A stretch of 64,000 bases of DNA from Desulfosporosinus sp. Sb-LF (GTDB taxonomy: Bacteria > Bacillota > Desulfitobacteriia > Desulfitobacteriales > Desulfitobacteriaceae). The translations under genes and the position numbers were made by a program. Shown here in pieces: positions 39,201-47,537 of this stretch; positions within the stretch are counted from its first letter, which is position 1; the number at the start of each line of letters is the position of its first letter. The stretch covers positions 1 through 64,000 of the forward strand of contig NZ_SPQR01000002.1 in the NCBI RefSeq assembly GCF_004766055.1, given 5' to 3'. The notes under the pieces were generated by a model, which was not told the origin of the DNA, did no database searches, and worked only from the letters and a program-made list of their open reading frames with translations.

Positions 39201-39774
39201 TCTCAGTTAAGAGTATAGGGGAATTGGAAGCAGAAGCGATTGATGCGATCGAGAGTGCGTCTTGGTTCAACCAGCCATAAGCAACAGCTACTTTGGATAC
39301 TGGAGCGCCGAGAGCAACCATTTTCTTAGCGATATTTACGGAAGTTTCGAAGCGATCAGCACCGCCGAGGGACTCAACAGCGATACCCATACCTGTCAAT
39401 TGGTCAAGCACTGCTTGGCTGATGACAGCTGATCCGCTGGTTACATATACTTTCTTAACATTTAGTTTGGTGAGCTCAGCTTTGGTGTCAGCATTTAATA
39501 CTGCTCCAGGCTCTTGCAAAAGGATAGGAGCTTTTAAGAAAGTAGCGAGTGGTCCAGATGTCAATGCATCAACCATACCGTAAGATGCTGAAGATGCGAG
39601 GATTGCTGTGCCGGTCCAGCCTGTTTGTTCAGCAATGGCTACTGCAGTTTGTGCAGCAGTTCCACCAGCAATACGAGTAGGAACTGTACCAGCTGCAAAT
39701 GCATTAAAAGGAATTGAAGTTAGAGCCATACTTGCGATAGCTAAAGAAGCTAAGGCTTTTTTAGTTTTTTTCAT
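36289..39774 (-). CDS. S-layer-like protein with three CWB2 repeats (paralogue)
   Basis: This 1161-residue protein starts at ATG 39774 (MKKTKKALASLAIAS), with GAGAGGAG about 11 bases upstream; an in-frame TTG seven codons earlier overlaps that site and is rejected. It has a signal peptide ending near AFAAG. CWB2 repeats follow at about 30-325 (DALTSGPLAT, APILLQE, KVYVTSGSAVISQ), then a long Thr/Ser-rich beta region. Over most of its length it matches the other S-layer protein, for example FQSGVGTV and NTDIKDYTMDTVAKPI, and diverges most near 980-1100. No Cys is present. The two tandem genes look like a duplication whose copies may be used alternately or form a mixed lattice. Confidence 0.92.
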   Translation of the reverse strand: MKKTKKALASLAIASMALTSIPFNAFAAGTVPTRIAGGTAAQTAVAIAEQTGWTGTAILASSASYGMVDALTSGPLATFLKAPILLQEPGAVLNADTKAELTKLNVKKVYVTSGSAVISQAVLDQLTGMGIAVESLGGADRFETSVNIAKKMVALGAPVSKVAVAYGWLNQDALSIASIASASNSPILLTEKDAVPASVKAFLAANASITSSDVIGGTGVISEAVKAALPNATRHAGNTAYDTNNQVIQDFSSSLTYGNVYVASGVTGIDALAGAPLAAASKSAIVLTNGTVPAAASFVHGKLAADSVVTALGGSAVVPETVRAGVVSGVVTPPTGNLSVTSVSAVSATDFKVVFNQAPADTSKVTFDVKTGTTPVTVTATWNAAKTEAILTNSANFPEATYTVGVKNDTTDLGTSTVAVVQQKIASINITSTKLGVVSTTVAGATKQTGYATYNVLDQYGNDITTGALANSLTFQSGVGTVEAKDGLLTLDSNVQNLMQFATVVITGYDSTSGVSVSATLTTSTQIGTLSDFQFGALTNVDGKVLTDGDTSEFYASFTATDISGNPTNNYDMIYGGLILHSDNSGNDNLLTTSNSYVTATVEKDPSDSSKAVIKVVASNSGNSLTMDMPTVITAMTWTGKTSSLNTTLKKASKVDTFTLMSPSYSIAVNEGKAIPFTALDQNGVALTKYSDLKTADLTISNAYLTENTDGTATLIAGKDDGTGFANDGQQVITATTTTGKYSSLTLNIQKYAKADELALDSSVLLSNMQSGSSQGVDFGWNYGGFTVKDQYGRVFDMVGKAAGAAINSTPAYNYEVLATTSGAVSVVGNDRTETVTNGAPIAYGANGIRIQANSGLTTTGGTGTVTFKLVNTLDGHAGTVADPYTVIDSKSVTIQVLKNTDIKDYTMDTVAKPIFADASTSTTSGAIAARTDFGRLDDYAANPYVYGKSASGSKVVLADGSVLAANVDSSDFVVTDASSYSPFGYKNVAVYAKTLGDNVTTSSTTLSVTIMGADGLVHSVTTPVTSSTASSVPTKIQAAVNTFMPGVTLNDVGDVAHVSQTYLSTGKLLARTDTSGSNANRSLGLYIRAIDQYGSKAAPLSQLIVVSKTHADGTASDFAVGSDFRISSAAPQVGDVITLSGVSSNGLVKTIKIIVTAPLS

Positions 39775-39831
39775 GTAGTAAATTTCTCCTCTCAACTTTT
39801 GGATCTCTTTGGTGAACTTTTTCTCTTTTTT

Positions 39832-39973
39832 CTAGGACGTTTTTGAGTCGTCCCTCACCCCCTTAAAATGTGTAGCACAATCTTTAGACATTGCGCAATA
39901 TCTAAAAGTATTCCGCAGGATATAGTGGGAGCGTCCCCCCTAAGGATGACTTGGTCATCCCTCCTGTGGCGTA
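39832..39973 (-). ncRNA. Structured leader RNA of the second S-layer gene
   Basis: This has the same plan as the leader at 34511-34650. P1 pairs CCACAGGA (39969-39962) with TCCTGCGG (39920-39913). The variable hairpin is GGATGAC/GTCATCC, and the conserved hairpin is GGGGGGACGCTCCC. A strong TTTAGA-ATTGCGCAAT hairpin follows, then AAGGGGGTG and a GGACG/CGTCC hairpin ending CCTAG. One P1 pair changes from C-G to A-T, and the variable hairpin differs in sequence yet keeps its pairing, which supports a real fold. Confidence 0.6.
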
Positions 39974-40367
39974 CCCTTTAGAACCGCATAAGAATGAGGA
40001 ACCCATAAAAAAGGGTCTGTATTGGCTATATGTATTCTACATAATAGTCAATATTCCTGCTCACTGTCCGATTTTTTTTTATAAAGACCTTTAAGGGATT
40101 TATTGCAATCGGACAGGTTCCCATCGATACTTTTCTAGTTTACACTAAAACCTACTAGTTTTCCACCTTTTAGTCAATATTATACCGACTTCAAATGGAA
40201 TAATTGAAGTATAGCACAATGATTGAACCTAAATGTTAATATTTTGTGGGCTTTCAATTTACAAGTTGTTAAACTTTCTTTTGAAAAGCTCATAGAATTG
40301 AATAACTAGTACTGCACAAATTTAGCACGAAATGCGTTTGGAATCAATGCCCAGTTTTTAGAACATG
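39974..40367. other. Promoter-side gap between S-layer leader and amidase gene
   Basis: AT-rich, no gene. On the minus strand TTGACT occurs about 75 bases upstream of the leader fold and may be the -35 part of the S-layer promoter; no good -10 at standard spacing was seen. No terminator for the amidase gene was found. Confidence 0.35.
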
Positions 40368-41951
40368 CTAATAGCCTTTATATTTCAGGACTCCTCTGTA
40401 GATGCCGAGCGCTGCTTTTTGTTGGAAATCTGGAGATCCTAAGAGGGTTTCTTCAGTCGGGTTAGATATGAAACCGATTTCTACCAAGACTGCGGGCATC
40501 TTTGTGTTCTTGATCACGTAGAAGGCTGCGTCCTTTGTGCCACGGCTGGGTAAGGATATCACTTTTACTAACTCGCTCTGGATGCTATCCGCTAGGTTCT
40601 TCGACTGGGTAGTCACTGGACTAGCCGAACTATAGTAGGTCGTTGTCCCACTTGCTTCCGGATTGCTGAACGAATCGTTGTGTAGGCTGATATAGAGATC
40701 CGCCTTTAGGTCGTTCGCGATTTTGGTGCGAGCCTGAAGGTCCGATAGCTCTGAATACGTTCCGGTTACGGGCGAGATATCCGTGCTACGCGTCAAGACG
40801 ACTCGTGCCCCAGCCGAGCGCAATAATCCTGCAAGATCGAGGCCCACAGCCAAGGTATTGTTTTTTTCATAGGTCCCTTTTGCCCCAATCGCGCCTGTGT
40901 CAGGTCCCCCGTGCCCGGGGTCTACGACAACGGTTACTCCTGCTAAGAGGTAGGAAGGCTGTACGTCTCCTTGGATCATGGCCTTGACTTGATCTGTAAT
41001 AACCGCCAAGCCTCCGACGATCACCACATTCATAGGACTTTCGGTTGGTCTAGACAATACGGAGTAAGTTGATCCCGGCAAGGTTGATGTTTGAGCCATG
41101 ACGATTTGGGCTTGTTGCTTGGCTGCTAGCCCTCCCGCTGCGAGTGCATCGGGGAAGTTCTCGCCAGTGACAAGGTACGTCGTTTGAGCAGGCAAGGCAT
41201 CCATGGCAAATTCATAGACAGCTGCTGCGGTCTCATAGCGGTCATTCCCGGCAATCCGTTGAACACTGTTCAAGCCGCTCAGTATCGTACTGGATACTAC
41301 TGCTTCTCCCCCGACGACGATGGTGTCGAGATCTCCTTTTTGCTGTAGACTGTTAAGCTCTTGTTGAGTCGAGGCAGGCATCTTCTTGGCATTAGTCAGA
41401 AGAATTGGGGTCTCTGTCACCCCCGCATAAGCTGATATCGCAAGGGCATCCGGAAATTGTTCTCCATTGGCCAGGATGACTTGCCCCTTAGTTCCGACAC
41501 GTTCGGCTACCTTTTGGGCTGTTTCATATTGGTCATACCCTGCAATGCGTTCTGGTTTGCCTAGTCCCGCGTTTTGGATATCCGCCTCAACTTTTGGGCT
41601 TAAGGCTACTTCCCCACCTAAAAGGATAACTTGCTGTGCGCCCAACCGTTTAATTTCTTCCATTACTTTCGCATCAACTCCCCCTGCTGGGGTGAGGAGA
41701 ATAGGGGCGTCCAATTGATGGGAAAGGGGCGCTGCAACGAGAGCATCTGGAAAATGATCGCAATTGGCCAATAAGACAGTATTTGCATGCTGCCACCCTG
41801 TTTTAGAAACTTCGATGGCAGTATCTATTTGACGCTCTCCGGATATCCTTGACGTCTCTAAGGCTAAGGGAGAAGCGTTCGCAGGATTCTGTAATCCCAA
41901 CCAAAATACTAAGACCAATATTCCGATGAGTCCCCATTTTAAATTTGCCAC
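40368..41951 (-). CDS. CWB2-anchored N-acetylmuramoyl-L-alanine amidase
   Basis: A 527-residue exported enzyme that cleaves the amide bond between muramic acid and the stem peptide. A signal peptide (about 1-26) is followed by three CWB2 repeats (about 33-330: APILLTPAGG, VILLGGEVALS, ENFPDALAAGGLA). An Amidase_3 domain spans about 338-525. Zinc ligands are likely His347 (DPGHGG), Glu362 and His424 (SLHND), with Glu491 (VEIGF) as catalytic base. The start is GTG at 41951 with GGGAGGGG 8 bases upstream. A terminator separates it from the subtilase gene upstream, so it has its own promoter. It resembles the LytC/CwlB type, with anchor repeats N-terminal. Confidence 0.95.
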   Translation of the reverse strand: MANLKWGLIGILVLVFWLGLQNPANASPLALETSRISGERQIDTAIEVSKTGWQHANTVLLANCDHFPDALVAAPLSHQLDAPILLTPAGGVDAKVMEEIKRLGAQQVILLGGEVALSPKVEADIQNAGLGKPERIAGYDQYETAQKVAERVGTKGQVILANGEQFPDALAISAYAGVTETPILLTNAKKMPASTQQELNSLQQKGDLDTIVVGGEAVVSSTILSGLNSVQRIAGNDRYETAAAVYEFAMDALPAQTTYLVTGENFPDALAAGGLAAKQQAQIVMAQTSTLPGSTYSVLSRPTESPMNVVIVGGLAVITDQVKAMIQGDVQPSYLLAGVTVVVDPGHGGPDTGAIGAKGTYEKNNTLAVGLDLAGLLRSAGARVVLTRSTDISPVTGTYSELSDLQARTKIANDLKADLYISLHNDSFSNPEASGTTTYYSSASPVTTQSKNLADSIQSELVKVISLPSRGTKDAAFYVIKNTKMPAVLVEIGFISNPTEETLLGSPDFQQKAALGIYRGVLKYKGY

Positions 41952-42014
41952 ACTGTAATCCCCTCCCTAAACTTGATGCCTTATAAAATTCGACATAATT
42001 CCCTGATGTCCTGC

Positions 42015-42039
42015 CAAAAAGAAAAGGGACTTTCGTCCC
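42015..42039 (-). terminator. Terminator after the subtilase gene
   Basis: GGGAC-GAAA-GTCCC, a 5-base stem with a GNRA-type loop, is followed on the minus strand by TTTTCTTTTT. It lies just after the subtilase stop at 42046. Confidence 0.85.
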
Positions 42040-42045
42040 AATCTA

Positions 42046-44634
42046 TTATTGAACCCAGCTTTCTACGGTCTGTACGACGTTTTCCGGCAGTGCTAAAACA
42101 CCGCCAAACTCCTCCACCTGCTTTCCTTGCCAAGAATTTAAGAGTGTGGCCAAACTAGAAGGAATATCAGAGTTCGTCGGAACTAAGACGACCATTGTTC
42201 CGTAGAAGGCGGCCCGGACGGCTCCAGTGAGGGCATCTGGGTAATTCTCTCCTGTTGCCATTTCTAGTTTGGCTGATATAGGAGGATAGGTTTTTAAGAC
42301 GGCGGCCGCGGTGTCGTAAGCTGTCTCCCCGCTAATCCGGTTGGGGGAGGGAAGGCTGTTCATTACGTTAGCGCCTACCACAGCTGTCCCTCCGATGACG
42401 ATGGTTTGGGTTACATTGAGCTCCCTTAGAACAGTTTGGGCATCTTCAGATAATGTTGAAGGTTCTGTGAGTAAAATGGGGATACCCTGGCGAGCAGCCC
42501 AAGCTGATATGACTAAAGCGTCCTGAAAGTAACGCACGCTGGCCACGATGGCCTTTCCTTTGGTACCGAGTTCTCGGGCAATCGCTACTGCTGTCCCTTC
42601 TGCTGTGTAACCGGACAGACGTTTGACGTCATACTTCTGCCGAAGTTCTGCTTCAATCGTCCCAGACAGGGCAGCTGTGCCCCCAAGGAGATAAACAGTC
42701 TTGGGAGCTAGTCTGACTAGCTCCGCTCGAACCTCCTCCGTGAGTCCTGAGCTTGGAGAGAGTAAAATCGGGGCTTGCAATTTATAGGCCAGAGGGGCTC
42801 CTGCCAGAGCATCTGGGAACTGATTGGCTTGGGCGAGAATCACAGTATCTGCTCCGGTTGTAAAGGTTGCTTGCGAGATCTTGACGGCAGTCCCCTCAGC
42901 CGTAACCCCCGCAAAGCGGTTACCCACTGTCATTGATTGAGGGGTCCCTACCGCATAGATTCCACCTTTATAAAGGCCAAGCCTGGCTTCACCATTGATG
43001 ATATCTCCACCCAATGAGATCCAACGCGAACCATCCCAACGATAGACATTAGCTGTCGCTCCAGAGTCCGTTTTAAGTGAGGAATCGTTCAAGGTCAAGG
43101 AAAGCATTTTTTGTGGAGCGGCACTTCCCCAGTCGATCTGAAAGGCTGAAGTTAAGAAGTTGGCACCGTTTGGTAAACTGGCAGGGGATTGGATTGTTTG
43201 TGCAGAGACGTTGGTGGAGCTGTCAAACGCCTGTTCAGGGATCGTTAAGGCCAGCTGGGTTGTGCCCGCTGTGGCTTGAACAATTCCACCCAGTTCATTG
43301 ACTGAAGCCGAGGATGGTAACTTATCTAGCGTTTTATTAGCGAGAGTTAAGGCTAGTTTCACGTCCACAAGTCCGTAACCGTAGCTATCGTCTCGTCCTT
43401 GAGAGCCTAAATCTTTTACCCCCGCTTCAAGGACCTGAATAACTTGATCTCTGGACCAATCCGGGTGCCGACTCCATATTAGGGCAGCTTCTCCCGACAC
43501 AAACGGAGCGGCCATGGAGGTCCCGCTCGCATCAGCGTATCCTGCGCCCGTGGTTTTGCTCCACCAGTCACTGGTGATGGAGTCCCCAGGGGCGGCTAGA
43601 TCAACTTCTGGGCCTGAGACGGAGTAATCTGCCACGTTGTTGTTTTTGTCAGTTGCTGCCACGGCCAGAACATCTGGGTTGGAGGCTGGGTAGCTCACCC
43701 CGGGATTCCCTTCCGTCTGAGGGTCATAATTTCCTGCGGCCGCGACCAATAAGCACCCCTTATTATAGGCATAAGCAATAGCTTCCCCTAAAATATCCGA
43801 GGGTGCCGAACCATTCTCCAAGCCAATGCTAAGATTGATAATCTGTGCTCCATGATCTGTAGCCCAGACAATTCCGTCGGCAATAGCGTCGTCATAGCCT
43901 TCCCCCACGGAATCCATGACCTTGATTGGCATAATCTTGGCCTTGTACGCTACTCCGACTATTCCAGCATTGTTTCGTTCTGCGGCAGCGATCCCGGATA
44001 CGTGGGTTCCGTGTCCATTATTATCCTGATTCGCGCCCAGGGCTTCACTCTTGGTAATGGAATTATAGCCAGGGACTAAATTATCCTTTAAATCCGGGTG
44101 TTGAAGAGCGACCCCCGTATCGACCACAGCAATGGTTATTCCCTGACCGGTAGCCCCTATGTCCCAGGCTGCTTGAACGTTGCCGTTGACTATTGACCAT
44201 TGGTCTTGGAAAAGGGGATCCTTCGGAGTAGTTGATTCGGGTGAGGGTATCGTTGAGACTGAAGTTGAAACAGAAGTGGTGGTTGTTGCTTTTGTTGCTA
44301 TAGTGCGTCGATAGTTTTGCTCTGCCCCCAAAATTCCAGGGGTACTCTTCAGTTCTGCTATGACCTGTAGCACGTTATTAGATTCCTTGAATTCTAAGGT
44401 CGCATAATGAAGCGGCCCCCGACGCACAACGTTTGCCCCTAAGTCGTGAGCCACGTTGTCGACATCAACCCCGGGGGCTAAGGAAACGATGACTTGAAAG
44501 AGTTGGGATTGGGGTTGAGCTAACACCGGTGGAGCTAGCCCAATGTTTAGAACCACCATCCCCATAATCACCCAGGAAACTATCCTAATTTTGGTCTGAT
44601 CCATTAATTTTCTTCTAATAGACATCTCTTTCAC
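42046..44634 (-). CDS. CWB2-anchored subtilisin-like serine protease
   Basis: An 862-residue exported S8 peptidase. It has a signal helix (about 17-38), an I9-type propeptide (about 45-110), a Thr/Ser linker, and a catalytic domain (about 140-440). The triad is Asp172 (AVVDTGV), His208 (NGHGTHVSG) and Ser373 (GTSMAAP), with Asn302 (AAAGN) for the oxyanion. A beta domain (about 450-565) is followed by three C-terminal CWB2 repeats (about 570-862: APILLSP, TVYLLGGTAALS, TIVIGGTAVVG). The N-terminus is uncertain: GTG 44634 and two later ATGs are possible. It likely processes surface proteins. It is divergent from the GH18 gene across a 298-base gap. Confidence 0.94.
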   Translation of the reverse strand: MKEMSIRRKLMDQTKIRIVSWVIMGMVVLNIGLAPPVLAQPQSQLFQVIVSLAPGVDVDNVAHDLGANVVRRGPLHYATLEFKESNNVLQVIAELKSTPGILGAEQNYRRTIATKATTTTSVSTSVSTIPSPESTTPKDPLFQDQWSIVNGNVQAAWDIGATGQGITIAVVDTGVALQHPDLKDNLVPGYNSITKSEALGANQDNNGHGTHVSGIAAAERNNAGIVGVAYKAKIMPIKVMDSVGEGYDDAIADGIVWATDHGAQIINLSIGLENGSAPSDILGEAIAYAYNKGCLLVAAAGNYDPQTEGNPGVSYPASNPDVLAVAATDKNNNVADYSVSGPEVDLAAPGDSITSDWWSKTTGAGYADASGTSMAAPFVSGEAALIWSRHPDWSRDQVIQVLEAGVKDLGSQGRDDSYGYGLVDVKLALTLANKTLDKLPSSASVNELGGIVQATAGTTQLALTIPEQAFDSSTNVSAQTIQSPASLPNGANFLTSAFQIDWGSAAPQKMLSLTLNDSSLKTDSGATANVYRWDGSRWISLGGDIINGEARLGLYKGGIYAVGTPQSMTVGNRFAGVTAEGTAVKISQATFTTGADTVILAQANQFPDALAGAPLAYKLQAPILLSPSSGLTEEVRAELVRLAPKTVYLLGGTAALSGTIEAELRQKYDVKRLSGYTAEGTAVAIARELGTKGKAIVASVRYFQDALVISAWAARQGIPILLTEPSTLSEDAQTVLRELNVTQTIVIGGTAVVGANVMNSLPSPNRISGETAYDTAAAVLKTYPPISAKLEMATGENYPDALTGAVRAAFYGTMVVLVPTNSDIPSSLATLLNSWQGKQVEEFGGVLALPENVVQTVESWVQ

Positions 44635-44932
44635 GTCACTTTCGTTGGGTCTTTTCTGTCACTTTGTTCGAATCCTTAGATTTTTTTCTTTAGATATGCC
44701 TTTGAGAAATTCCATACAATGTCATTCGACAATTAATGCCATTTTCCCTCCCTATTTGTGCCTGCATAAATGTGAAGATCTTATGGGCACGGTTTACTGT
44801 ATGAATTTGGAAGCTATCATGGGGAGGATTTCGACTCTTTAAAAAGAATATCTTAGGAATAAACTCCAAGTCTGGTTAGATAGCGATATGAATGTTTTAG
44901 CTAAATGAAAAATTAAAAACTGGAGGTTATTA
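44635..44932. promoter_or_regulatory. Divergent promoter region (subtilase / GH18)
   Basis: The 298-base gap separates genes reading outward on both strands, so it should carry both promoters. The GH18 side ends with CTGGAGG 7 bases before the ATG. I saw no convincing -35/-10 pair or operator; a plus-strand 65-codon frame here has no family resemblance. Confidence 0.4.
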
Positions 44933-46930
44933 ATGAACGTTTTAACTAAAAAGACTCTGAGTATTATCTGTGGTCTAGCCATTCTAGTTAGTGTTATACA
45001 CTTCCAACCGCTCAGTGTACAAGCAGATCCCAGCGAATCTGTAACAAACCGTATTTATGGAAATACGCAATATGATACAGCCGTAGAGATTTCTAAAAAA
45101 GGTTGGGATAATGCGCCTGTCGCGGTGCTAGCGACCGGAGGAAACTTTCCAGATGCTCTCACCGGAACTGTTCTAGCGCATAAAGTAAATGGACCCTTAC
45201 TGCTCACTGAATCGGATCATTTAACTCCCACTGTTTCCGAAGAACTCAAACGGCTCGGTACGCAAGAAGTGTACCTCCTGGGCGGGACAGCCGCCTTGAA
45301 TGATGGGATCGAGCAGGCGCTCAAAGATCAAGGGATCTTGCCTCGGCGTCTTGCAGGCTGGGACCAGTATGGAACAGCCGCCACCATTGCTGGGAGGGCC
45401 ACCCCGAGCTCTACTCAGGCTTTCTTAGTCAATGGCGAACATTTTGCGGATGCTCTGAGTATCTCGTCTTATGCGGCTGCCCAAGGAATTCCTATTTTAC
45501 TCACACGGAGTGATTCGCTGCCGACAGAAACCGCTACGGCCCTCACCCAAATGGGGGTTCAGAACGTGACGCTAATTGGCGGTACGGCCGTGATTAAGGA
45601 CACCATTGAAGAACAGCTTAGCAAACTGCCTCAGCCTATTAAGGTTACCGCGAGATATGCAGGATACGATCAATACGAAACTAACACGACCGTTTTAAAT
45701 CAATTAGCATTTGAGACTTCTAAAGTTTATGTAGCGACGGGAGAAAACTTCCCGGATGCCCTTGCAGGTGCTGCTCTGGCTGCTAAGGACAAGGCGCCGA
45801 TTGTTTTGTTACCCCATGCGCAATTAAGTGCGTCAACAACGACTTATCTCAATCTTCAACGAGCCTCCGGCTCAGCCTTTACTATTTTTGGGGGGTGGGG
45901 CATTATCAACTATAAACTAGAAAGTATTGTTCGCACTGGGGTTATTCAATCACGAATTTCCCTCCAATATACCCAAGGTAGTACTCAGGGAATGCTTAAC
46001 CAGGTTCAATCCATTCCTACACCGGCTACGGATTACGCCGACATTATTGCCCCAAGCTGGTTATATCTTGATGATACCGCAGATGGGAATGTAACTGGGG
46101 GCTGGGATTCGAGCACTGGTGATTACGCCAAGCTCACAGCGGCTGCTCATTCCCGCAACTTAAAAGTCCTTCCGGTTATTCAATCTACTTGGGCAAGTCC
46201 CAAAACCGTAGATACTGTACTTGCCTCCGATCCTGCTCGTGCTAAACTAGAAAGCCAACTCATCGAGCGAATCCAAAGCACAAACTCAGACGGCATCGTG
46301 ATCGATTTTGAACTGATGAGCAATGCTACAGGGCCCTATCTCACCCAGTTCATGAAAGAACTATACGCTCAACTTCATCCCTTGAATAAGTTAGTCATCG
46401 AAGCCGTTATGTCTAGAACTGGTTCAGAGACTTGGTACGATGAGTTTGACTACCATGCCTTGAGCCAATATGTTGATTACTTGCACATTATGACCTATGA
46501 TTACAGCAAATCAATTCCAGGGCCTCTCGCCCCACTGACTTGGATGGAAAAAGTACTAAGCTATACACGTGGACAAGGGGTAGACATGCATAAGGTTCTA
46601 CTGGGAATCCCTTACTATGGGAATGACTGGTGGACAACTAACACGGGGGCTAATCCGACTTATGAACGACGCGCGGGCGGGATGGCTGAACTTTTGGCCT
46701 TAGCCAATGGGCCAGTGCAACGGGATTCATCGCAGGTACCTTACTTCAATTACACCGATTCAATAGGTACTCACACCGTCTATTTCGACGATGCGCAAAG
46801 CTGGAATGCCAAATTATCATTGCTCAATCAATATAGCCTTGGCGGAGTCGGAGCATGGTCCCTGAATTGGACTCAGAACCCTGTAAGCGCAAGTGCGATC
46901 TTCCCGCTTTTGAAGCAGTACTTGAGATAA
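44933..46930 (+). CDS. CWB2-anchored glycoside hydrolase family 18 protein
   Basis: A 665-residue exported protein with a signal peptide (about 1-31). Three CWB2 repeats follow at about 36-335 (ALTGTVLAHK, GPLLLTE, EVYLLGGTAAL). A GH18 TIM barrel spans about 345-665. The catalytic motif DGIVIDFE is at residues 453-460, with Glu460 as acid; the first Asp of the usual DxxDxDxE is kept, while the third is shifted to Ile-Asp-Phe-Glu. YLHIMTYDYS and LLGIPYYGNDWW are also typical. It resembles the catalytic part of YaaH/SleL-type spore-cortex or wall N-acetylglucosaminidases, so peptidoglycan is a more likely target than chitin. CTGGAGG precedes the ATG. Confidence 0.94.
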   Translation: MNVLTKKTLSIICGLAILVSVIHFQPLSVQADPSESVTNRIYGNTQYDTAVEISKKGWDNAPVAVLATGGNFPDALTGTVLAHKVNGPLLLTESDHLTPTVSEELKRLGTQEVYLLGGTAALNDGIEQALKDQGILPRRLAGWDQYGTAATIAGRATPSSTQAFLVNGEHFADALSISSYAAAQGIPILLTRSDSLPTETATALTQMGVQNVTLIGGTAVIKDTIEEQLSKLPQPIKVTARYAGYDQYETNTTVLNQLAFETSKVYVATGENFPDALAGAALAAKDKAPIVLLPHAQLSASTTTYLNLQRASGSAFTIFGGWGIINYKLESIVRTGVIQSRISLQYTQGSTQGMLNQVQSIPTPATDYADIIAPSWLYLDDTADGNVTGGWDSSTGDYAKLTAAAHSRNLKVLPVIQSTWASPKTVDTVLASDPARAKLESQLIERIQSTNSDGIVIDFELMSNATGPYLTQFMKELYAQLHPLNKLVIEAVMSRTGSETWYDEFDYHALSQYVDYLHIMTYDYSKSIPGPLAPLTWMEKVLSYTRGQGVDMHKVLLGIPYYGNDWWTTNTGANPTYERRAGGMAELLALANGPVQRDSSQVPYFNYTDSIGTHTVYFDDAQSWNAKLSLLNQYSLGGVGAWSLNWTQNPVSASAIFPLLKQYLR

Positions 46931-46985
46931 AAGCTTCAACTTCTCCTTTTCATCAATCTCAGGTCTTTCAATAAAAGTGAAAACT

Positions 46986-47040
46986 AATTAGGGAAGTCGT
47001 TCACTGACTAAAATAGCAGTGAACGACTTCCCTAATTTTG
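46986..47040 (+). terminator. Terminator after the GH18 gene
   Basis: Arms of 21 bases, AATTAGGGAAGTCGTTCACT and its exact complement, pair around a 10-base loop at 46986-47037 and run into TTTTG. It lies 55 bases after the stop. Confidence 0.85.
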
Positions 47041-47116
47041 CTCTAATATTCATCCATCAACCAGAACTTTGTTAGGGTTTTATGTTAACAACATCTAGGA
47101 TAATGATCTCTTAGGC

Positions 47117-47144
47117 TTGCTTATAAACCCTCAGATTGTATAAT
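47117..47144 (+). promoter_or_regulatory. Sigma-A type promoter for the SMR/GNAT genes
   Basis: TTGCTT (47117-47122) and a consensus TATAAT (47139-47144) are separated by 16 bases, placing the transcript start near 47151, only about 20 bases before the next gene. Confidence 0.65.
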
Positions 47145-47169
47145 ATTATGAAAGCTAAAATAGAGAATT

Positions 47170-47529
47170 ATGAGGTGGCCTTTTTTGTTAGTATTACTGA
47201 CGATTTTTAATTCCGTACTCATGGTGACGGGGCAAACTCTTTGGAAGCTTGGAGCCACGGGCAAGGAGATTCATAGCTTGGGTCAGCTCCTCCGCCTTTT
47301 TCTCAGCCCTTTTGTCCTTGCCGGCCTCATGGTATACGCATTTGCCTCTGTCCTATGGATTTATATTTTAAATAAAGGCGAATTGAGCTATGTTTACCCG
47401 ATTCAGAGTACCGCTTTTATTTTTGCGCTTATTATTGGTACTACAATCTTCAAAGAACATCTGACTCCCACGAAGGTCATCGGGGTCTTAGTGATTTGCC
47501 TTGGGGTTATCATTATCACACGAAAGTAG
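47170..47529 (+). CDS. Small EamA/SMR-type membrane transporter
   Basis: A 119-residue protein with four hydrophobic helices (about 5-22, 40-65, 75-95, 100-117). KGELSYVYPIQSTAFIFALI and the final LGVIIITRK are characteristic of small multidrug resistance/EamA half-transporters, including ArnE/ArnF-like undecaprenyl-phosphate-sugar flippase subunits. It should work as a dimer. The ATG at 47170 has a weak ribosome site; an in-frame TTG at 47185 follows AGGTGG by 6 bases and could be the true start. The downstream GNAT gene follows at once. A GT2 and an ArnT-like gene nearby favour a lipid-sugar flipping role over drug efflux. Confidence 0.85.
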   Translation: MRWPFLLVLLTIFNSVLMVTGQTLWKLGATGKEIHSLGQLLRLFLSPFVLAGLMVYAFASVLWIYILNKGELSYVYPIQSTAFIFALIIGTTIFKEHLTPTKVIGVLVICLGVIIITRK

Positions 47530-47537
47530 GCTGCATA

